Assembly: GCF_026000775.1 (NCBI RefSeq)
Contig: NZ_AP026830.1
Coordinates: 1,697,056 to 1,761,055, forward strand
Length of the DNA: 64,000 nucleotides
Source: Vulcanisaeta souniana JCM 11219
Lineage (GTDB): Archaea > Thermoproteota > Thermoprotei > Thermoproteales > Thermocladiaceae
Reading direction: 5' to 3'
Shown: positions 24,957-33,184 of the stretch, piece after piece
Position numbering within the stretch: the stretch's first letter is position 1
Layout: each line of letters begins with the position of its first letter
The notes under the pieces: model-generated
Database searches by the model: none
Told to the model about the DNA's origin: nothing
Seen by the model: only the letters and a program-made list of their open reading frames with translations
Program-made: the position numbers and the translations under genes

Positions 24957-25976
24957 GTGGCTAATTACCAGGTCATAGACCTACATGAGGATATAGCCTA
25001 TTACCTCATGAATTCGGGAAGACTCGAGGAGGAGTTTCAGGACTTTGATGCCGATGTACCAGGCAGGCAATCAGATATACCTAAGCTAGTTAAGGGTAAT
25101 ATAAAGGTAGTATTTGGTGCGGTATTCCCGATCCACGACACCTACAACCCAATGATCGGGGAACGGATTTCGTCAGGTTATGGAACGCAGTCAATAAAAT
25201 CCTACACACCTACCGCATCGAAGGCCATAGGACTCGAGATGATCAAGATTTACCTAATACTAACAAGGAGATTTAGTAATAGGCTTAGGATCATTGAGAA
25301 TTACTCAGACGTTGAGCAGGTTATGAATAGCGACCTAATAGGTTTATTAATGTCCGTTGAGGGCGCCGACATGCTTGATGACACCTATGACCTACTACTT
25401 CTTCATAGGCTCGGTGTCAGGGTTCTGGGCATTACCTGGAATTTTGACAATAGGTACGGTGCCTCATGCTTTACCAAGAAAGATTACGGATTGACGATGG
25501 ATGGTGAAGAACTGGTTAAACTTGCTAATGAGCTTGGGGTCATTATTGACCTGGCGCACGCAAGTAAGAATACTATGATCGATGCGCTGAATGTAGCAAG
25601 GAAACCCGTGATTATTAGTCACGCCAACACGCAGGGTGTTCATAGGCACCCAAGGAATGTTGATGATGAAGTGCTGGAACTTCTTGCTAGAAATCATGGG
25701 GTGATCGGCATAACCATGATACCGTCCACCATAGGACCAAGGCCCAACATAGACTCGTTGGTGAAGCACATACTCTATATACACGAGAGATTCGGACCTG
25801 ACCTAATAGCACTGGGTACTGACTTCCTGGGTATTGAGAAAACGCCGGAGGACCTAACTAACATTGGTGAAATAGGCAGGCTAATAGATAAACTGGCTGG
25901 GTATGGGATTAATGATAATGACCTTAGGAAAATTACTTTTGAAAATGCGCTCAGGATAATTAGGAACAACCTTTAA
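24957..25976 (+). CDS. membrane dipeptidase-like metallopeptidase (M19)
   Basis: A 339-residue TIM-barrel amidohydrolase of the renal dipeptidase family. Probable zinc ligands are visible in order: IDLHEDI (His, Asp), the bridging Glu in MSVEGADML, DLAHASKNTM (His), VIISHANTQGVHRHPRN (His) and the Asp in LGTDFLG. Family members hydrolyse dipeptides; many archaeal ones are intracellular. No signal peptide is seen despite the family name. It overlaps the convergent FBP gene by 4 bases. Confidence 0.9.
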   Translation: MANYQVIDLHEDIAYYLMNSGRLEEEFQDFDADVPGRQSDIPKLVKGNIKVVFGAVFPIHDTYNPMIGERISSGYGTQSIKSYTPTASKAIGLEMIKIYLILTRRFSNRLRIIENYSDVEQVMNSDLIGLLMSVEGADMLDDTYDLLLLHRLGVRVLGITWNFDNRYGASCFTKKDYGLTMDGEELVKLANELGVIIDLAHASKNTMIDALNVARKPVIISHANTQGVHRHPRNVDDEVLELLARNHGVIGITMIPSTIGPRPNIDSLVKHILYIHERFGPDLIALGTDFLGIEKTPEDLTNIGEIGRLIDKLAGYGINDNDLRKITFENALRIIRNNL

Positions 25977-27178
25977 TCATGACTTGGCCCAGTCGTGGTC
26001 TGCGATCCCTGTGATGTTAGGAATTGCAGGTATTGAGATCTGTTTTTCTCATATTCATCGACAGGTATGGGCTTAAGCCTCGATAGTATCTGTGGTAATG
26101 TCGTATATTCCATCTCCTCAGGCGGCAGTCTATGCGGCATTACAGGGCCCATCCTCCTTATGTAGTCCGTTATTTGGGCAGCCAACTGCCTACTATAGTC
26201 GAAGGCCGGGTCGTCAAATAGATCAACGGGGCCCTCTAGGTAACCGTCATGTATTTGGAAGCCGAGGGCTATGACCTTCGGTGGGCCATCGAACCTCGTC
26301 ATTTTTGGTCCAGTGGCTATTTTCCTATCCATGTCAATGTTTATCATTTTTGCTGGCATTAGTGGACCGACGTGGCTGCCCCTCATCCAGCCCTCAACTA
26401 GGTGTGGATATGCGAAGGCCTCAAGCACCTCACCAACCGCCGGTAAGCCATGCTGCGCCCTAACTATGGCCACCGGGTCGTCCTTACCAACGTAACGGCC
26501 AGCGATTAAGTTCAGTCTCTCGACACTTGTCACGGAGGCTTGTACAAGGTCCGCCCTCCTATAGACCCTTCTCACTATGTACCTGCCCGGTGTGCCTATT
26601 AGGCCAAGTATGTCATAACTATTATCAGGGGCGTCAAGTAGGTATACCTTACCCTCAAACACGTCCAGTATCTCAAACTTAAATCCCTGGTGCATTGCGG
26701 GGTCTATAACGAGGCCCGCCGTGTTGAAGGGATCAGCAAATATCTTGTAAAAGGGAAGGTTGAAGGCGCCAGGCTCGGTCTTATCGGCGGCAAATATAAT
26801 GAGCGGATCACTAGGTCTCTCCTCAAACTCCATCTCAGCTACCTGGGGACCCAGGCCCCTAATATTCCCGCTGAATGTATCCTTAAGCAGGTCTTGACCA
26901 GCACCGTAGAGTTTAACCTTCTTTGCGATGTTCTCCGTGGCTTCCTTAAATATTGACCAGGCTAAACTATGGACATCCGGGTTATTCTCACCCTTGGTAT
27001 GTGTCATGAGTAGTGACATGTCGTCGCCTACATTATACACGAAATAATCAACCAACAACCCTCTCTTCTGCTCATCCCTGAGTCTCTCAGCGGCGAACTC
27101 AAGTATCTTAGGATGCACCCACGCATGTCCTGGCAAACCGCCAATGTCGGCCTTTATTATAGAGACAGTAACCTTCAT
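25973..27178 (-). CDS. fbp: fructose-1,6-bisphosphate aldolase/phosphatase
   Basis: A 401-residue bifunctional archaeal gluconeogenic enzyme. It condenses triose phosphates to fructose 1,6-bisphosphate and removes the 1-phosphate. The whole sequence follows the family: MKVTVSIIKADIGGLPGH at the N-terminus (metal site), NVGDDMSLLMTHTKGENN, FAADKTEPGAFNLPFYK, VARAQHGLPAVGE-like HGLPA, GSHVGPLMP, and the C-terminal GPVMPHRLPPEEMEYTTL. The archaeal TIM gene (53747-54418), which acts one step earlier, is elsewhere in the window. Confidence 0.96.
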   Translation of the reverse strand: MKVTVSIIKADIGGLPGHAWVHPKILEFAAERLRDEQKRGLLVDYFVYNVGDDMSLLMTHTKGENNPDVHSLAWSIFKEATENIAKKVKLYGAGQDLLKDTFSGNIRGLGPQVAEMEFEERPSDPLIIFAADKTEPGAFNLPFYKIFADPFNTAGLVIDPAMHQGFKFEILDVFEGKVYLLDAPDNSYDILGLIGTPGRYIVRRVYRRADLVQASVTSVERLNLIAGRYVGKDDPVAIVRAQHGLPAVGEVLEAFAYPHLVEGWMRGSHVGPLMPAKMINIDMDRKIATGPKMTRFDGPPKVIALGFQIHDGYLEGPVDLFDDPAFDYSRQLAAQITDYIRRMGPVMPHRLPPEEMEYTTLPQILSRLKPIPVDEYEKNRSQYLQFLTSQGSQTTTGPSHD

Positions 27179-27232
27179 TAACTGGACATATAAACCGAGG
27201 TATTAATACTTTACCTCATAGTTAGTCACTGT

Positions 27233-28228
27233 TCAAAAGGTGATTTGGTTCGCCTCATAGGGAGCATTACCGTTTAGGTATTTAAGGACAAAACTGGCGA
27301 TTGCACGGGCAAGCGGTGGTGGTACTGCCTCACCAATTTGATTAAACTGCGAATCCTTAGGTCCAAGGAAAACATGATTGTCGGGAAAACCCATGAGTCT
27401 CGCTTGCTCCCTAACGGTCAGTACCCTATCCTCGATGGGATGCACGAAGCGCACACTGCCCATTACTGTAGGTGCAGGTTTCCATGGATTTAGCCTAATG
27501 AAGTTCCTAAAGAAGCCCGTGGCGCCCCTGAACTTATAAAGAGCTTCATCCCAATTAAGCTGGGTAATACCCCGGAGCTTCCTGTCACTAATCGTCACGT
27601 ACTCATGATTAGGTATGCTGGGGTCACCAGGGCTTGGTAAATCACCAATGGCATCCCACACGGTTAATACCCTGCCCGTCTTCCTTGGCTTTATGGGTAT
27701 GTTACTAATGAATACCCTGCGCCTAATACTTGGTGTTCCGTAATCCTCAGCATGAAGCACATTGAAGTATATCCTCTCATAACCAACCCTGGCAAACTCA
27801 TTAACTAAGGCATCCCTCAATGGTCCATCCATTATGCGAACCACATTCTCAAGAACAAAAACCCTAGGCCTCAACTCACCAACCAGCCTAATGAACTCGA
27901 GGGTCAACCTACCCAACTCATCAACATAAAGCCTATCAAGTGGGTCCTTAGCCCTCCTTGGGTTGGTCTCAGTGAATGCCTCGCAGGGGCTACCACCAAT
28001 AATGACATCGGGCCTACTGCCAATGTACTTAATAATGTCCTCTCCATTAACGTTCCTGATGTCATTGAGAAGCATGACTGCGTTCGGGAAGTTGTAGCTG
28101 TATGTTCGTGCGGCATTACCATCAATTTCAATACCAAGTGCCACATCAAAGCCAGCATCTAGGAAACCCCTACTGAACCCTCCAGCGCCGGCAAATAAAT
28201 CAACTACGGTATACCCCATTATTGCCAT
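27233..28228 (-). CDS. DNA (cytosine-5-)-methyltransferase
   Basis: A 331-residue C5 methylase. Motif I is VVDLFAGAGGFSRGF, motif IV is IIGGSPCEAFT with the catalytic Cys, motif VI is VFVLENVVRI, motif VIII is SIRRRVFI, and motifs IX-X are RLMGFPDNH and NQIGEAVPPPLARAI. I use ATG 28228, preceded by AATAGGGAGTGC; a longer frame to 28426 is only an overlap with the zinc-ribbon gene. No restriction endonuclease is adjacent, so it may be an orphan methylase. The target-recognition region is short, and the target site cannot be predicted. Confidence 0.92.
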   Translation of the reverse strand: MAIMGYTVVDLFAGAGGFSRGFLDAGFDVALGIEIDGNAARTYSYNFPNAVMLLNDIRNVNGEDIIKYIGSRPDVIIGGSPCEAFTETNPRRAKDPLDRLYVDELGRLTLEFIRLVGELRPRVFVLENVVRIMDGPLRDALVNEFARVGYERIYFNVLHAEDYGTPSIRRRVFISNIPIKPRKTGRVLTVWDAIGDLPSPGDPSIPNHEYVTISDRKLRGITQLNWDEALYKFRGATGFFRNFIRLNPWKPAPTVMGSVRFVHPIEDRVLTVREQARLMGFPDNHVFLGPKDSQFNQIGEAVPPPLARAIASFVLKYLNGNAPYEANQITF

Positions 28229-28253
28229 GCACTCCCTATTCCGGGTTAAATTC

Positions 28254-28532
28254 TTAATCCTCCTCTTGCTCGCTCTCTGTCTCGTAAAGGTTGTCAAGAA
28301 GTTGCTTAACGTAGTCCTCCTTAAGCTCCTTCTCCTCCTCATCGGGCTTCTTCTCCTCATAACTCTCCACAATAACTGCGCCCTTCTTCTCAACACTCTT
28401 CTTATCGACATAAGACTTGGCATCACTTCCCTTCATCTCCTCCTCATAACCGCACCTCTGGCACCTTAGGTAGGCCTTCCCATCCTTCTTAACGGGAACC
28501 ATCAAACCTCCACATCTAGGACAAAATCTCAT
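28254..28532 (-). CDS. TFS/RpoM-like N-terminal zinc-ribbon protein
   Basis: A 92-residue protein. The N-terminal zinc ribbon CPRCGG...CQRCGYEEE matches the first ribbon of archaeal transcription factor S and RNA polymerase subunit M. The rest is a highly charged Lys/Glu tail instead of the catalytic second ribbon (no DE-containing C-terminal CxxC). It cannot stimulate transcript cleavage in the usual way and may be a TFS-like regulator or polymerase-associated protein. The methylase gene starts 25 bases downstream on the same strand. Confidence 0.82.
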   Translation of the reverse strand: MRFCPRCGGLMVPVKKDGKAYLRCQRCGYEEEMKGSDAKSYVDKKSVEKKGAVIVESYEEKKPDEEEKELKEDYVKQLLDNLYETESEQEED

Positions 28533-28667
28533 GCGAGTTAACGAAACTAAAGAACTTACTTAAAAACCTTATGACCACCTTAACCAGGAATCACGCATTA
28601 TAAGGAGGGACTTAATCAAGGCAGCCTGGGAAAGTAAAATAAATAGCCTAACGGCAATATCGAAAAT

Positions 28668-29246
28668 GTGAGTGAGTATTGGGTAACGATAAACGGCAAA
28701 TCAGTGAGGTACTTGGTTAAGGGTGATGGTAAACCCATGGTGATGGTTCACGGTTACAGCTTTAACGCCAATGATTGGATCAACTGCTGCGGTGACCACT
28801 TCCCTGGGTTTAAAATATACGCAGTGGACATGCCCTATGGGCCGAAGTCCAGGAGTGACCACTTCATGCCTAGGGATGATGGTTACGCCAATCACCTATA
28901 TGCCGTGATCAAGGCTTTGAATATCGAAAGCCCAGTACTCATTGGGGCCAGCTTAGGCGGTGAAACAGTCCTTAGGTACTTGGCGCTTAACTACCCGGCT
29001 ACCGCGGGTATAGTCATTGGTCCCGTGAGAACGCCCAGCATTGACTTATCCAGGATAAGGGTTCCAGTGATGGGCATTTGGGGAAGTAATGATGGGGTCT
29101 CAGGTAGGGAGAACATGGAGGCCATGAAGAGGGCTGGCTTTAGGGTTGAGGTAATCGATGGAGCTGGCCACCCTGCCTACCTCGATAAGCCCGGGGAATT
29201 CGTGAGGCTTGTGATTAATTTCCTAAGGTCCATTAACGCCGTTTAA
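28668..29246 (+). CDS. alpha/beta-hydrolase
   Basis: A 192-residue alpha/beta-hydrolase, short for the fold. The oxyanion region is MVMVHGYSFNANDW, the nucleophile elbow GASLGGETV (Ser), the acid is probably the Asp in GIWGSNDGVSG, and the catalytic His is in DGAGHPAYLDKP. A cap domain is nearly absent. Esterase or related activity is likely; the substrate is unknown. GTG 28668 has TATA-like AAAATAAATA 27 bases upstream, so it is probably leaderless. Confidence 0.87.
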   Translation: MSEYWVTINGKSVRYLVKGDGKPMVMVHGYSFNANDWINCCGDHFPGFKIYAVDMPYGPKSRSDHFMPRDDGYANHLYAVIKALNIESPVLIGASLGGETVLRYLALNYPATAGIVIGPVRTPSIDLSRIRVPVMGIWGSNDGVSGRENMEAMKRAGFRVEVIDGAGHPAYLDKPGEFVRLVINFLRSINAV

Positions 29247-29328
29247 CGTTATATTCATGTATTACCTACGTAATAAATACTTATTATAAGGCATAACATA
29301 ATTTATTTCCGTAGCCATTAGGGATTCT

Positions 29329-29850
29329 GTGGATAGGGTTGACCTGGCTTACGTGATTGGTGCCGTGCTTGGTAAGGAGGATGCCGACGGCATTAGGGTT
29401 GCGTACATCACTTACACGAGCACGCTGGGTAAGTGGGTTAGGGACCCGGAGGGTGTTGTTCAGTATCTGGTGAATATTGGTAAGGCCAGGGTGGTTAGGA
29501 GCGGTCAGGGTAGGAGCGTGATGTTGATGGATAGGGAAATGATGAATAGGGTAAATGATCTATTAACACCTAGGGAGGATGTTGACCCATTAACTCTGGT
29601 GACTGAGGGCATTAGGAAATTGGCGAATCCCTTGTCTGGCTATGCGGATATTGGCGATGTTATTAAGTACATAGAGGGTAGGTTAAATGCACCGACCAAG
29701 GAGGCTGAGGAATTACTGATCAAGGTCATAAAGTTTCATAGGGGCAGGTTTGTATTTGCGCATGGTGGTTCCCGCAGACTGAAAATCGGTTCCTCATACT
29801 ACGGCTTGATAAAGGTGGTGAGTGATGCAGAGACTCTTGGTACCCAGTAG
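29329..29850 (+). CDS. unknown protein paired with a P-loop NTPase
   Basis: A 173-residue protein, leaderless GTG start with TATA-like AATTTATTT 24 bases upstream. I do not recognise a family. The first ~85 residues (AYITYTSTLGKWVRDPEGVV ..., KARVVRSGQGRSVMLMDREM) have the spacing of a winged-helix-like fold, but this is weak. Its end overlaps the start of the NTPase gene by 26 bases, a strong hint that the two proteins work together. Confidence 0.65.
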   Translation: MDRVDLAYVIGAVLGKEDADGIRVAYITYTSTLGKWVRDPEGVVQYLVNIGKARVVRSGQGRSVMLMDREMMNRVNDLLTPREDVDPLTLVTEGIRKLANPLSGYADIGDVIKYIEGRLNAPTKEAEELLIKVIKFHRGRFVFAHGGSRRLKIGSSYYGLIKVVSDAETLGTQ

Positions 29851-30649
29851 GGGCTCTGGTGTAAGGTTGCTTGGCCCATCGTGGAGGGCCGCCAGGGATA
29901 AAATACTGAGCATGATCCATGAGGATTACCAATTAATCGCAATAATTGGTAGGGCAGGCGCTGGGAAGACAACACTCCTACTTAGCCTTGAGGGTGTGGT
30001 TGACGGCGTTTTCATGTATGCGGACATGACTGAGACTAGGGATAGGGACTTGTCTGCTATTGTACATACGGTATTTACTGACAACATACGCAGAATTCAG
30101 GAGATCCAGGAAAGGCTGAGAAGGGTGGGTGTTAAGGGATTACTCAGGGCATTCGCCAAGGCAGGTGTTGACGAAGTTCTTGAAAGCGCTGGATTAAGGC
30201 CCATGGAAACACTGAAACTACTGAATGACGCAGTGGAGTTGCTGGGCATGACGCCACTGGTGGTTGGGATTGATGAGGGCTTGCTCAGTCAGGATGACTC
30301 AAGGACCATGGACTTCATAAACGCAGTACATGCGCTCAGGAATAACATGCAGGCAATACCATCAACCAAGGTAATAATTACCCTACTCCCTGATGTGGTT
30401 AACCTAATATCGAAGGTTGACACACCACTATTCGACATACTAAGGCTAGGGGCAATAATGCTTCCGGACTACGTAACGCCAGAAGACCTAAAGGAGGTGG
30501 CCCAGGAATACGGGTTAGGCGGTACTGAATTAAGTAAGATTGAGGCATTAGGCCCACTAACTATGAGACAACTCATATGCCTAATGAACACTAAGATGGA
30601 CGTAATAAAGTGCGGAATAGACACGGCAGGAGAAATATCAATAGAGTAA
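29825..30649 (+). CDS. P-loop NTPase (AAA/Orc-like)
   Basis: A 274-residue ATPase. Walker A is AIIGRAGAGKTTLLLSLEG, Walker B probably PLVVGIDEGLL, and sensor 1-like TKVIITLLPDVVNL. A C-terminal all-helical region (VTPEDLKEVAQEYGLGGTEL ...) suits an ORC/STAND-type lid. ATG 29825 follows GGTGGTGAGTG. The upstream unknown gene overlaps it. A role in DNA handling, defence or signalling is possible, but nothing in the sequence decides. Confidence 0.75.
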   Translation: MQRLLVPSRGSGVRLLGPSWRAARDKILSMIHEDYQLIAIIGRAGAGKTTLLLSLEGVVDGVFMYADMTETRDRDLSAIVHTVFTDNIRRIQEIQERLRRVGVKGLLRAFAKAGVDEVLESAGLRPMETLKLLNDAVELLGMTPLVVGIDEGLLSQDDSRTMDFINAVHALRNNMQAIPSTKVIITLLPDVVNLISKVDTPLFDILRLGAIMLPDYVTPEDLKEVAQEYGLGGTELSKIEALGPLTMRQLICLMNTKMDVIKCGIDTAGEISIE

Positions 30650-30691
30650 TCCTAGTCTTAATTAAACGTCCATTAAGGACGGGGAGTTTTG

Positions 30692-30949
30692 TTAGGCAGT
30701 AAAGACGTAATGCCACACAGGATAAGTAACCAATCGCCCTCCAAAATTCCAGAGGAATGAACTAACAGACCAATAATCCCAAGTACTGCTATATGGTGGA
30801 AGCGCTGGACAGTTGCATATAGAGTTTGAAGGGTTTGGAGAACATACGCAGTTTACATTTTCACGAACTGGCACAACCGGCGCAAATACGATAAACGCCG
30901 AAGCCATCAGTACAACCATCAGAGAAACAAATAATAATCGCCCACTCAT
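30692..30949 (-). CDS. small Cys-rich secreted or anchored protein
   Basis: An 85-residue protein from ATG 30949: a hydrophobic N-terminal helix (LLFVSLMVVLMASAFIVFAP), then a short extracellular part with CVCSPNPSNSICNCP and an aromatic C-terminus (WDYWSVSSFLWNF). The four Cys could form disulfides. The longer frame to 31009 adds a basic, unlikely leader. I do not recognise a family. Confidence 0.5.
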   Translation of the reverse strand: MSGRLLFVSLMVVLMASAFIVFAPVVPVRENVNCVCSPNPSNSICNCPALPPYSSTWDYWSVSSFLWNFGGRLVTYPVWHYVFTA

Positions 30950-31219
30950 GCCAAGCAATGTCGATCTCCTCTCCTCATCCTTATGAACCCGACCAGAAAA
31001 GGGTACCACAAAGAAATCTCCATAAAATGGCCTTTAAACACTTACTCAGCCATAAATAACGAAGTTCGCCTTTTCTTTATCAAACAAGAAACATAAAACC
31101 TACTACCCAATTAAGTTAGAACATTTTACAATATGAGAGAACCAACGTTATCACAATCACATTAAATGAGAGCATCGTAATGAATTACGGATATAAGATG
31201 TGAAGAATTATTATATGAC

Positions 31220-31311
31220 TGGAGCCCCGGCCGGGATTCGAACCCGGGACCTCCCGCTCTCTCGGTTAGCCTACAAGGCGGGCGCTCCAGACCGGGCTGA
31301 GCTACCGGGGC
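31220..31311 (-). tRNA. tRNA-Thr (anticodon UGU), with a 13-nt intron
   Basis: The minus strand folds into a full tRNA. The acceptor is GCCCCGG/CCGGGGC, the D-arm GCTC/GAGC, the T-arm CCGGG TTCGAAT CCCGG, and the anticodon stem CCCGC/GCGGG with loop C-T-TGT-A. Between position 37 and the closing stem lie 13 extra bases (about 31259-31271), at the canonical 37/38 intron site for archaeal splicing endonuclease. Discriminator U73 fits archaeal tRNA-Thr. CCA (31220-31222) is encoded. Confidence 0.93.
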
Positions 31312-31407
31312 GGTTCTCTTGTTTCCCTGCGGAGTTTTAAGTTTTTCGTGAGGACTTGCCCTACTTACCTATTGATTGTTGTAGGGCTTTGTTTGCAAGT
31401 TTCCTCT

Positions 31408-31597
31408 CTATTGATTAGTGTCCCTAGCCGTAGATTCATTATCTGGATATGGACTTAATATGGCTTGCCAGTGGGCGTTTCTTACGAGTCCCTGAATTAG
31501 GAATGATTCAGCGAGTTCAACCTCATAAAGTGCCTCTTTCAAGCCAAACCTCTCTGTACATGCTTAGGCCGAACCAGGGCCTCGGTAATTGTTCCAT
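31408..31597 (-). pseudogene. PaREP1-like gene remnant with frameshift
   Basis: From ATG 31597 the minus strand reads MEQLPRPWFGLSMYREVWL and then stops after a shift of frame. The next frame continues LKEALYEVELAESFLIQGLVRNAHWQAI and stops at 31408-31410. Together these match the N-terminus of PaREP1-family proteins (short Pro-Trp leader, then a helix ending G-x-x-R-N-A). The C-terminal two-thirds are missing. It lies next to the tRNA-Thr gene, a common place for integration scars. Confidence 0.55.
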
Positions 31598-31652
31598 ATG
31601 TAGGAGGAGGCCGCCCTCGCCTAAAACACTTGGTTATTAACGGGTGAGGAAA

Positions 31653-33089
31653 TTATGGTTTATTCACTATCTTTTTCTGCTGGGTCATTGGTACTCGCGT
31701 CCTGCTCCAGGAGGTCGCAATCGCAACGGCTATTAGGACTAGGGATACCCTGAAGGCCAGGTGTAGGCTGTTTATGAATGGCGCCATTAGGCTTGGGGTT
31801 AGCGTCGATGATCCCACGAATATCTGGAAGGCTATACTCCTTGGTATTGCCATTGAGGAGACCACAATGGCTATTATGAAGCTGAGCAGTATGCCTATGT
31901 TGCCAATGGTTCTATTAGTCCCCGAGGCTATGCCGTACATACCCCTCGGTACCTCGAACATGACCATCTTACCATTAGCCGCAAAGAACATACCAGCTCC
32001 AATACCGCTTATTGATGAGATCATTGTTATGTAATAGAACGGCGTTGCCAGCGTTAATAACGTATCATACAGCACGTAGGCAACCGCCTGAAGCGTAAGA
32101 CCAATTGAGGCTATTACCCTTGCATCAGACCTATCCGCTAACCTACCACCGAAGGTAGCCGCTATCGAACCAAGTAGGTAACCGGGAACGAGCCATAGGG
32201 ACGCATAGAACGGATTCAACCCCCTGACCCCCTGCAAATACATTATCAGTAGGAATAGTATTGCGTTATTGGCCATGTACTGGAAGAAGTAGGAGAAGCT
32301 TGATAGTGTGAACATCCTAATCCTGAAGAGGCTGAGACTTATCAAGGGTGACCTCGCCCTGGACTCTATGTAAACAAACAATAGGAGCAGGACTATACCC
32401 AGTATGGTCATTGCGCCCACGGTGGCGTCATACCCAACACCTGCGTATGTGACCCCTGCCATTGATAGGAGACCCAGGGATAGACCCAGGGTTATTGCAC
32501 CGTATACATCGAATTCCTGCCTAACCCTAACACCCCTATCCCTTAGGTATATCAGGCCCGCCATGAAGCCTAGTATGGCTATGGGCACGTTGATGTAGAA
32601 TATCCACCTCCAACCAATGAAAGTCGTTATAACGCCTCCAGCCAGTATACCAGCCACGGCACCGAGGTTCCAGCCCATTGACGTGGTTCCAAACACGAAA
32701 CCCCTCTCCTCAGGCCTGAAGTAGTCACTGGCTATGGCCATTGTGTTGCTGGACATTAATGAACCACCGAATGCCTGTATCGTCCTGAACCCAATGAGTT
32801 CTATGGCATTGGTTGATAAACCACACAGAGCGCTACCCACGCCGAATAGTATCATACCTAGGTTAAACATCCTAGCCCTTCCTCTCAGGTCACCAAGTTT
32901 TCCAAATTGTGTTGAGAATATTGTGACGGCCAGTATGTAGATCAGTATTACCCAGACGAGTGTTGATAGGTCGCTATGTAGTGCCGTTAGCATTACGGGT
33001 AGCGCAAGGACAACTATGGTGCTGTCCAGGGCAACCATGAACGAAGAGAGAGTCATTAATAGTAATACCATGAATTGCGGCCTGTCCAT
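31653..33089 (-). CDS. MFS transporter, DHA2 (EmrB/QacA-type) exporter
   Basis: A 478-residue drug:H+ antiporter-type transporter with about 14 helices. The N-terminal LDSTIVVLALPVMLTALHSD is motif D1 of the DHA2 family. GKLGDLRGRARMF is motif A. A further GWRWIFYINVPIAI and the long GxaxxGP-like motif C region are typical of EmrB. Members export toxic lipophilic compounds using proton entry. It is a single gene, in the same direction as the thermopsin-like gene 95 bases upstream. Confidence 0.92.
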   Translation of the reverse strand: MDRPQFMVLLLMTLSSFMVALDSTIVVLALPVMLTALHSDLSTLVWVILIYILAVTIFSTQFGKLGDLRGRARMFNLGMILFGVGSALCGLSTNAIELIGFRTIQAFGGSLMSSNTMAIASDYFRPEERGFVFGTTSMGWNLGAVAGILAGGVITTFIGWRWIFYINVPIAILGFMAGLIYLRDRGVRVRQEFDVYGAITLGLSLGLLSMAGVTYAGVGYDATVGAMTILGIVLLLLFVYIESRARSPLISLSLFRIRMFTLSSFSYFFQYMANNAILFLLIMYLQGVRGLNPFYASLWLVPGYLLGSIAATFGGRLADRSDARVIASIGLTLQAVAYVLYDTLLTLATPFYYITMISSISGIGAGMFFAANGKMVMFEVPRGMYGIASGTNRTIGNIGILLSFIIAIVVSSMAIPRSIAFQIFVGSSTLTPSLMAPFINSLHLAFRVSLVLIAVAIATSWSRTRVPMTQQKKIVNKP

Positions 33090-33184
33090 TGAGGAGTATG
33101 ACCACTGAAGCCTCTTTAAATCTTTATTACAGAATTCAGAGGTTATTATCAGGACTTCGGTGGATAAGGCCCCTTGGCGGCATG

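Noticed and set aside
28229-28426. N-terminal extension of the C5 methylase frame
   Set aside because: It is Arg-rich out-of-frame translation of the zinc-ribbon gene. ATG 28228 with an upstream AGGGAG is the better start.
31449-31640. 63-codon plus-strand frame ending CSICRRRPPSPKTLGY
   Set aside because: It is opposite the PaREP1-like remnant, which explains the coding bias, and has no start signal.
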